Positions 1-5,041 of a stretch of DNA of 8,589 nt are shown in pieces (the stretch's first letter is position 1; each line of letters opens with the position of its first letter). The stretch comes from Planctomycetota bacterium (lineage in GTDB: Bacteria > Planctomycetota > Phycisphaerae > Sedimentisphaerales > Anaerohalosphaeraceae), in NCBI GenBank assembly GCA_003644175.1, contig QNBS01000079.1, forward strand, positions 1 through 8,589, written 5' to 3'. The position numbers were made by a program, and so were the translations under genes. The notes under the pieces are model-generated. The model searched no databases. It was not told the DNA's origin and was given only the letters and a program-made list of their open reading frames with translations.

Positions 1-17
1 ATTTTAGCCATGTGTGG

Positions 18-53
18 AAAAAACAGGAAACCGCCTTCGGCGGAGGCTGTTTT
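18..53. terminator. Bidirectional terminator-like hairpin
   Basis: AAAACAG (20-26) pairs with CTGTTTT (47-53). Inside this, after a small internal loop (GAAA/AGG), CCGCC (31-35) pairs with GGCGG (39-43) around a TTC loop. On the minus strand the stem is followed by a run of six T (complement of 18-23), as expected for an intrinsic terminator of the leftward gene ending at 151. On the plus strand the T-run is shorter. The hairpin lies inside the larger inverted repeat, so it may have been brought in with that element. Confidence 0.55.
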
Positions 54-60
54 ATTCTGG

Positions 61-80
61 ATTCCCGCTTTCGCGGGAAT
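61..80. repeat. ATTCCC-N8-GGGAAT palindrome (dRS3-like)
   Basis: Perfect 8-bp arms (61-68 and 73-80) flank a TTTC loop. The sequence fits the ATTCCC-N8-GGGAAT pattern described for the dRS3 repeats of Neisseria, and similar short palindromes occur in intergenic DNA of many other bacteria (recalled knowledge). The flanking TGG before it and GAC after it are also frequent companions of this palindrome. Whether it is repeated elsewhere in this genome cannot be seen here. Confidence 0.6.
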
Positions 81-150
81 GACAAGCAAATCTCACACCC
101 GGCTAAAATATTTTCTTCTCTCTAAGGCAATTGCCGCCGCCTCATTGTAA

Positions 151-1521
151 TCATTCGGCAACGGCAACGCCGGTCAATCCCAATTGCTGCTTGATCTTTT
201 CTGCAAGCAAATGCGCCTCGGCCTTGTCGTCGATATCTCTTGCAATCTCAAGTGTCGCCTTTGGTTCCTGCTGATCGCTCCTCTCGGCGGCTTTTTTACA
301 GAAGAATTGTTCGAGTCCGCTTAACTGGCTCAGATCGGAATGCTCGATGCGAACAGCGTAAAAATTATTGCCACCGCTCGAGCCGCACTTCTTGACGGCA
401 ATATCAATGATATAGTCCCGCCCGATGGTTCGCGACCACTGCTTTGAACCAAGCCGTTTTATATAGTTGATCCGCCCGTCCTGCACCCACACCTCCTTTG
501 TCCCCATCGAGAAAACGCCAAACATCGCCAGTAAACTCCCAACCAAAACGAATACGCCGGCAATTACGATCGGCGCCGCCAAAAACAATAGCGCAAAGAA
601 CTTGTTTTCATGAAATTGCGGCAGGAACTTCATGATCGAAAAATAAGCGATCCCAATGCCAATCGACAAAAAGATAAAACCGAACGCAAACAAAGCGCGG
701 CTTCCGCCCCTGCTGACATAATGCTCACTGCCGCCAACGCGGTCTGTCTTGATCTCCTGAAAATCCAGCCGCCCTGCCTGGTGAGCCTTGACGGCGGCAG
801 CGGCGTCGGCCGTGTCTTTTTTGGCCAGATTGATCGTCGGGTCGCTGGCCTCTGTGCGATAGATCGGCAGCACGAATTCGAGATTCAGGTCCATCCCCGG
901 GATATCCGCTTTGACCTTGAGCTTCCACTTATAGCTATACCGCGTTGAGCCGGATCTGTGATTGTCCGTCTCATCCTTTGTTTCAAAAGGTATCTCGACA
1001 TCGACCGGCACTTCTATCTGACCGATGCCCTGCAATGCGTAACCGCTTGTCGCGCGCGAGGCCTGTCCGGAATTTACCTGCATCTCGTGCTTGAAAAGCC
1101 AATGCGTCGATGTATGCGACTTCTTGCCGGAAGATCTGGTTCGAGATTCCTCATTAACAAGGGTAATATTTATATCCGCGTCCTGGCCAAGATCGCCGCT
1201 TAACAGCAGCACCCCGGAAAGCCTGCCCCCTATAACGCCGGGCATGGTTTTCATCACAAACTTACTGCCGCGCCATTTACGATTGCGCAAGAACATAAAG
1301 ATCGCCGAAGCCGTCAGACACAAACCAACAACAGGAAACAGCAACACGATATTCTCTTTATTAGGCGGAAGTTTAAGTGCGTTTTCCGCATTTAACGCCG
1401 CCGCCATACCAATAGCCAGAAACACAATACCCATTGCCGATAAGATCGCCGGAACAGCACCGCATGGACGAATCTCTCCGCCGCGCCATTTCTTCTTTTC
1501 CCAGGGTCTTACACTTGCCAT
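151..1521 (-). CDS. Four-TM membrane protein of unknown function
   Basis: This is a 456-residue protein I do not recognise as a named family. Two hydrophobic segments near the N-terminus (about 22-42 and 58-78) and two in the second half (about 275-297 and 307-336) predict four membrane passes. Between the pairs lies a soluble region (about 100-270) with alternating hydrophobic/polar strand-like stretches and a W-x-L-x-V-x-A-D-x-P-G-x-D pattern at 199-211. This recalls beta-rich domains of DUF3592-type bacterial membrane proteins (weak resemblance). A short K-W-R-G motif occurs at 10-14 and again at 82-85, just outside the first two membrane segments. The C-terminal tail (337-456) is soluble and ends in a charged helix. 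GGAG six bases before the ATG supports this start. The gene stands alone, divergent from the metallopeptidase and ending near the terminator-like hairpin at 18-53. Function unknown. Confidence 0.85.
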   Translation of the reverse strand: MASVRPWEKKKWRGGEIRPCGAVPAILSAMGIVFLAIGMAAALNAENALKLPPNKENIVLLFPVVGLCLTASAIFMFLRNRKWRGSKFVMKTMPGVIGGRLSGVLLLSGDLGQDADINITLVNEESRTRSSGKKSHTSTHWLFKHEMQVNSGQASRATSGYALQGIGQIEVPVDVEIPFETKDETDNHRSGSTRYSYKWKLKVKADIPGMDLNLEFVLPIYRTEASDPTINLAKKDTADAAAAVKAHQAGRLDFQEIKTDRVGGSEHYVSRGGSRALFAFGFIFLSIGIGIAYFSIMKFLPQFHENKFFALLFLAAPIVIAGVFVLVGSLLAMFGVFSMGTKEVWVQDGRINYIKRLGSKQWSRTIGRDYIIDIAVKKCGSSGGNNFYAVRIEHSDLSQLSGLEQFFCKKAAERSDQQEPKATLEIARDIDDKAEAHLLAEKIKQQLGLTGVAVAE

Positions 1522-1821
1522 AACTTTCTCCGATTAATTAAAGGCCGCTCCCCTTTTCTTCTTCCTTTACGAACTGCTCTGCAAAATACCTGGGTGTCAG
1601 ATGCTCCGGCGACCGGACCGGCGGCAATCGCCGGCCTTGTCCTCGCTAACGCCAAAATAAAACCTGATTTATTTACAAGTCGTAAATCCGACATACCCAA
1701 ACGCACTGTCAAAAACTCTTCCAAAACATGCCCGAATCCTAAACCCCAAACAGACAGTTGTCAACAAACATTCCCACAGCAGGCAAGTGGTTGATGTGTG
1801 CAGGAAAACTCCTCTGATAAA

Positions 1822-1840
1822 ACAACGGTTCCGCCGTTGT
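1822..1840. promoter_or_regulatory. 19-bp palindrome, possible operator
   Basis: ACAACGG (1822-1828) and CCGTTGT (1834-1840) are perfect inverted arms around five bases. The site ends about 20 bp before the -35 hexamer of the promoter for the metallopeptidase gene, a position where activators often bind. No T-run follows, so it is not a terminator. The regulator is unknown. Confidence 0.35.
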
Positions 1841-1860
1841 GCACCCGGTTCGGCAAGGGG

Positions 1861-1889
1861 TTGCAATTGGTGTTCGATTCTTGTATAAT
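1861..1889 (+). promoter_or_regulatory. Sigma70-type promoter of the metallopeptidase gene
   Basis: TTGCAA (1861-1866, four of six matches to TTGACA) is followed after exactly 17 bp by a perfect TATAAT (1884-1889). Transcription would begin near 1896, giving a leader of roughly 43 nt before the ATG at 1939. The promoter lies inside the in-frame upstream extension of the reading frame, which argues against a start as early as 1798. Confidence 0.65.
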
Positions 1890-1927
1890 AGCCCATCTGT
1901 GTATTGTGTGTGTTTGGTTGTTATGTA

Positions 1928-1931
1928 AGGA
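1928..1931 (+). promoter_or_regulatory. Ribosome binding site deciding the start at 1939
   Basis: AGGA sits seven bases before the ATG at 1939. It decides between this start and in-frame earlier codons: the reading frame is open back to about 1798, but those codons precede the promoter and would place a signal peptide internally. Confidence 0.6.
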
Positions 1932-1938
1932 TCGAGTG

Positions 1939-3045
1939 ATGAAATCATCGTGTTTTTTCACCCCGTTTGTGACGGGGTTGGTGCTTGTTTGTTTGTTCGG
2001 TGGTTCATGCTTCGTTGTCGCGGCGGGAGAATCCGCCGGCATCCTGGTTGAGAATCTTGCCGATACCGAGCGTGTCGGGTATCAGTTGCTGCTGATCGCC
2101 GGTTCGGTCGGCGGCCAGGCAGACAGGCTGGAAGTGTCGGCAGGCCCCGACCGGCGAACGTGGCCTGTGGTGGGCGGGCGGTTCAAGGCGTTTGTGATGC
2201 TGACGCGCGGTCGCAACGAGATTCATCTGTCTGCGCCGGGCCACCGGGCAAGGCCGTTGATTGTCAATTACGAACCGATCAAGAGCGGCCGTTTTGTGCG
2301 AATGGTTTACGTCGTCGCCGCCGATTCCGACGGGCGGTTCCAGGCGCCGCCGGGCGAGCCGGACGATATTGAAAGCGCCAGGAAACGGCTTGCATTTGCG
2401 GGGCTGTTGATGCAGACGGCAACGGCGGAGTTAATGAACGACGCCGGCTATGGACGCAAGACGTTCCGGCTGTATCGAAACGGCGCCGGCGACGTGGAGA
2501 CCGTTGTTTACCGGAGCAAGCTTAAGATGGCGGATGCCCAAAAGATGACGGGGCTTGGATTATGGCAAAAACTCTACCGCGACATGGGCGGCTCCAATGG
2601 CAAGCGCCGCAACATTGCGGTCATGCAGATGACGCGGTACGACCCGCGAGAGGGTACGGCTTATGCCCACACGGCTCTTGGCGCCGGCGGGCTTGCCCTG
2701 TTCGGCTCGGGAGGGCTGCATACCTGGGCCCAGGGCCTGGATGAGCTTGTCGAGCGCTTTTGCGATCAAAGACGCGTTACCGATTTGGGTCTGTTCGATG
2801 ACAGCGCATATCGCAAGACCTTCTGGGCGAACTACACCACCGGCATCGGCGTCTGCATGCACGAGTTGGGGCATACCTTCGGCCTGGATCACTCCGGCGA
2901 CCGGGAAGGCATCATGGAAAGGGGTTTTGACAGGATCAACCGCTTGTTTGTGGTGTCGGACGGCAGCAGGGTTTTCGACAACTACAGCGTTCGATGGTCG
3001 CCCGAAAGCGCAAAGCTCCTGGATCAGAGCTCATGGCTGAATTAG
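1939..3045 (+). CDS. Exported zinc metallopeptidase (Metallopep/YIL108W-like)
   Basis: This 368-residue protein begins with a signal peptide: lysine at position 2, then a hydrophobic core at about 10-29, probably cleaved near A28-A29. C24 lacks a proper lipobox. The catalytic motif HELGHTFGLDH (308-318) is a perfect metzincin-type HExxHxxGxxH with three zinc-binding histidines and the catalytic E309. GIMERGF (324-330) then DRINRLF follow closely and may supply the Met-turn. An N-terminal beta domain (about 35-110) contains TWPVVGGRFKAFV (74-86). A helical segment at 144-170 precedes GYGRKTFRL (170-178). This order (a 'WPV..G.FKA' domain, an 'A.LMQ..TAELM...GYGR.TFR' helix, then HExGHxxGxxH and GIM.RG...NR.F) matches what I recall of the fungal Metallopep family (PF12044, yeast YIL108W). 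Those proteins lack this export signal. It has its own promoter and no operon partner. The substrate is unknown, and family assignment is from memory. Confidence 0.85.
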   Translation: MKSSCFFTPFVTGLVLVCLFGGSCFVVAAGESAGILVENLADTERVGYQLLLIAGSVGGQADRLEVSAGPDRRTWPVVGGRFKAFVMLTRGRNEIHLSAPGHRARPLIVNYEPIKSGRFVRMVYVVAADSDGRFQAPPGEPDDIESARKRLAFAGLLMQTATAELMNDAGYGRKTFRLYRNGAGDVETVVYRSKLKMADAQKMTGLGLWQKLYRDMGGSNGKRRNIAVMQMTRYDPREGTAYAHTALGAGGLALFGSGGLHTWAQGLDELVERFCDQRRVTDLGLFDDSAYRKTFWANYTTGIGVCMHELGHTFGLDHSGDREGIMERGFDRINRLFVVSDGSRVFDNYSVRWSPESAKLLDQSSWLN

Positions 3046-3078
3046 GTCGCCTGCGCAGCGCGATGCTGATATAGTTTG

Positions 3079-3087
3079 TGTTAGAAT
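3079..3087 (+). promoter_or_regulatory. Possible extended -10 promoter for the transporter
   Basis: TGTTAGAAT has the TGn extension and a TAGAAT hexamer (five of six). No good -35 hexamer lies 16-18 bp upstream. If used, it gives a leader of about 155 nt containing both palindromes that precede the transporter gene. A second weak candidate is TTGCAT (3173-3178) with TAAAAT (3195-3200) at 16 bp spacing. Confidence 0.3.
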
Positions 3088-3148
3088 ACCCCTTCATCGA
3101 ACAAGCTCTGGGTGCAGGTAGTTGCCGATTGAGAACAGCCGTCAACGG

Positions 3149-3167
3149 ATTTTGAATCGCTCAAAAT
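3149..3167. promoter_or_regulatory. 19-bp palindrome, possible operator
   Basis: ATTTTGA (3149-3155) and TCAAAAT (3161-3167) are perfect inverted arms around ATCGC. The AT-rich symmetric half-sites resemble a binding site for a dimeric repressor such as a MarR, GntR or TetR type; which one is unknown. It lies 82 bp before the transporter start codon. Confidence 0.4.
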
Positions 3168-3182
3168 AGTGTTTGCATTCCA

Positions 3183-3228
3183 GCCTTGTCCAGTTAAAAT
3201 GGCCGCGATTGTGCAGGATGGACAAGGC
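3183..3228 (+). promoter_or_regulatory. Long inverted repeat in the transporter leader
   Basis: GCCTTGTCCA (3183-3192) is the exact reverse complement of 3219-3228, separated by 26 nt. CCA and TGG just outside add three more pairs with a single bulge. Its right arm ends nine bases before the AAAGGAG ribosome binding site (3237-3243). It could be a paired operator (half-sites about 36 bp apart) or an mRNA hairpin affecting translation of the transporter. There is no T-run, so it is not an intrinsic terminator. Confidence 0.45.
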
Positions 3229-3248
3229 GTGGAATCAAAGGAGAGCAA

Positions 3249-5003
3249 ATGAGCGACCAATCGAGCCCAAATGCAGGCGGCGCAGCCGGCGATGTCGAAC
3301 GGGACCGTCAGATACTGGTGAGCGCCCGGCAAAAGGGCAAACTTTCCACTTTCGGCGCGTTTTTCAGGCTGTCCGGACCGGGATGGATGCAGAGTGCGAT
3401 TACGTTGGGGGGTGCTTCGCTTGCCGGAAGTCTATATCTTGGCGTGTTAGGCGGATACAGTATGCTGTGGCTGCAGCCGCTGGCGATTATTGCCGGGATC
3501 GTGATGTTGGGCGCAATCAGCTATGTCGCTCTTTCGACGGATGAGCGACCCTTCGGTGCGATCAACAGACATATCAACCCGATGTTAGGCTGGAGTTGGG
3601 CGATTGCGACGTTGATTGCGAATGTGGTTTTTGCGATGCCGCAGTTCGCACTGGCGACGGCGGCGCTGCAGCAGAATCTGATGCCGAATATTGTAGGACC
3701 CGATGCGATGCCCGGCGCCGGAGGCAAGCTGGTGGTGTGCGGAGGGATTCTTGCGATCTGCATTTTTGTGACGTGGTTCTACAACAGCGGCAGCAAGGGT
3801 GTGAAATTTTTCGATATTGTGCTGAAGCTGATGGTTGGCGTTATTGTTGCATGTTTTTTCGGCGTGGTGGTCAAGATGAGTTTTGCCGAGGGCGGCGGAC
3901 TCGAATGGGGGTCGATTTTGAAAGGGTATATTCCCAACCCCGGCCTGTTGACAACTCCGGCAGAAACGTTTGCCCCTTTTATTGATGGGGTTGACGTGTG
4001 TTTTCGCCAGTTCTGGTCCGACATGATAGTCAGCGAGCAGCGTTCGGTGATGATCACGGCGGTGTCGGCGGCGGTGGGGATCAATATGACTTTTCTTATG
4101 CCGTATGCACTTTTGAAACGCGGGTGGAACAAAGACTTTCGCGGACTTGCGATTTTCGATCTTTCGTTCGGGATGTTTATTCCGTTTATTCTTGCGACAA
4201 GTTGTGTGATGATTGCTTCTGCATCGCAATTTCATACTCAGCCTGCGGCGGGGTTGTTGGGCGCCAAGGATGCTTCGGGCGCCGTTATCGAAGTGCCGGC
4301 GAATCTTAAACGGGGCTACACGAAAAATGCGGAGGCGCGTATCAAGTTCGAGATTGGAGCAGACGCTTTCGATGCCTTGAGCAAGGAAGAGAAAGCCCGT
4401 CGTGTCGAGTCTTTGCCGCAGGCCGACAAGCGGATGGCGGCGATGCTGGTTCGACGGGATGCTTTTAATCTGGCTAATTCGCTTTCGCCGCTGACGGGTC
4501 CGGTTGTGGCTCACTATGCATTCGGTGTCGGCGTTGTGGGAATGGGGATATCGTCGATTATTATCATGATGCTCATTAACGGGTTTGTCTTCTGCGAGGT
4601 TTTAGGCGTCGAGTCGAAGGGTTGGCAGTACAGAGTCGGCAGCTTGATGCCTGCTGTCGGCGCGCTTGCGCCGTTTTTGTGGACGGGAGGCAAGGCTCAG
4701 TTCTGGCTGGCGGTTCCGGCGTTTGTGTTCGGCATGATGATTTTGCCGATTGCGTACTTTACGTTCTTTATGATGATGAACTCGAAGAGCCTGCTGGGCG
4801 ACAACATGATCCGCGGCGGCAAACGGGTGGTGTGGAATGTGCTGATGGTGATAGTGTTGGGACTGGTGACGCCTTGTGCTGTATGGGCGATATGGAACTT
4901 CTCTTCGCACAAGCTCGGCTCAGGTTGGGTAGGCGCCGGTCTGATGATCGCCTTTGTCGCGATCACGCTGATTGTCGGTGTGCTGCGGCCAAAACCGAAG
5001 TAA
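3249..5003 (+). CDS. Nramp-superfamily transporter with altered metal-site motifs
   Basis: This 584-residue integral membrane protein has about 12 hydrophobic segments (roughly 46-68, 72-94, 113-134, 160-178, 187-209, 262-288, 300-325, 418-447, 464-478, 484-509, 526-550, 557-578). The first segment, GPGWMQSAITLGGASLAGS (43-61) followed by GGYSMLWLQPLA, lines up with the Nramp TM1 region. Canonical Nramp metal transporters carry DPGN in TM1 and MPH in TM6; here the positions read LGGA (53-56) and MPY (284-286). Coordination of Mn/Fe as in classical members is therefore unlikely, and the cargo may be another ion or an organic compound. A hydrophilic stretch of about 85 residues (329-415) between segments 7 and 8 is unusually long for the family. 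AAAGGAG five bases before ATG fixes the start. The gene converges on the catabolic-looking operon to its right, which suggests but does not prove a shared substrate. Confidence 0.85.
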   Translation: MSDQSSPNAGGAAGDVERDRQILVSARQKGKLSTFGAFFRLSGPGWMQSAITLGGASLAGSLYLGVLGGYSMLWLQPLAIIAGIVMLGAISYVALSTDERPFGAINRHINPMLGWSWAIATLIANVVFAMPQFALATAALQQNLMPNIVGPDAMPGAGGKLVVCGGILAICIFVTWFYNSGSKGVKFFDIVLKLMVGVIVACFFGVVVKMSFAEGGGLEWGSILKGYIPNPGLLTTPAETFAPFIDGVDVCFRQFWSDMIVSEQRSVMITAVSAAVGINMTFLMPYALLKRGWNKDFRGLAIFDLSFGMFIPFILATSCVMIASASQFHTQPAAGLLGAKDASGAVIEVPANLKRGYTKNAEARIKFEIGADAFDALSKEEKARRVESLPQADKRMAAMLVRRDAFNLANSLSPLTGPVVAHYAFGVGVVGMGISSIIIMMLINGFVFCEVLGVESKGWQYRVGSLMPAVGALAPFLWTGGKAQFWLAVPAFVFGMMILPIAYFTFFMMMNSKSLLGDNMIRGGKRVVWNVLMVIVLGLVTPCAVWAIWNFSSHKLGSGWVGAGLMIAFVAITLIVGVLRPKPK

Positions 5004-5041
5004 CTGTCGTTGGCTGTCGAAATCGCCGAGCCCAAAGAATC

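Larger units (their letters stand above)
1..109. repeat. Nested inverted-repeat element (MITE/REP-like)
   Basis: The first nine bases (ATTTTAGCC) are the exact reverse complement of 101-109. After a two-base mismatch, GTGTG at 12-16 pairs with CACAC at 94-98, so 14 of 16 outer-arm positions pair. Between the arms sit two independent hairpins (20-53 and 61-80), giving a predicted three-way junction. There is no room for a gene. It lies 41 nt beyond the stop codon of the leftward membrane-protein gene. A short, non-coding, TIR-bounded, highly foldable unit is typical of MITEs or REP-type elements, but only one copy is visible. The left arm coincides with the window edge, so the element may extend further left and no target duplication can be assessed. 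Confidence 0.6.
1522..1938. other. Divergent intergenic region
   Basis: This 417-nt stretch lies between two divergently transcribed genes. On the plus side it holds a sigma70-like promoter (1861-1889), a 19-bp palindrome (1822-1840) and the ribosome binding site for the metallopeptidase. For the leftward gene, the minus strand has a perfect TTGACA (complement of 1707-1712) but no convincing -10 hexamer at the right distance, so I do not call a promoter there. Short open frames in both directions lack ribosome binding sites and recognisable sequence. I see no RNA gene. Confidence 0.6.

Noticed and set aside
1594..1794. 66-codon open frame in the divergent intergenic region
   Set aside because: Low-complexity composition, no ribosome binding site, and no recognisable sequence.
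1798..1938. In-frame upstream extension of the metallopeptidase frame
   Set aside because: It spans the TTGCAA-N17-TATAAT promoter and would bury the signal peptide; the ATG at 1939 has a ribosome binding site.
1999..2010. Lipoprotein signal at C24 of the metallopeptidase
   Set aside because: The residues before the cysteine (F-G-G-S) do not fit the L-[AS]-[GA]-C lipobox, so ordinary signal peptidase I cleavage is more likely.
3046..3078. GC-rich CAGC-N5-GCTG hairpin after the metallopeptidase
   Set aside because: The stem is only four pairs and is not followed by a T-run.
3585..4514. 309-codon minus-strand open frame inside the transporter gene
   Set aside because: Its histidine- and arginine-rich translation has no membrane or domain pattern, and it lies opposite a well-supported coding region.
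5004..5041. Possible terminator between the convergent stop codons
   Set aside because: Only a weak, bulged TTGGCT/AGCCCAA pairing and no T-run, so an intrinsic terminator cannot be supported.
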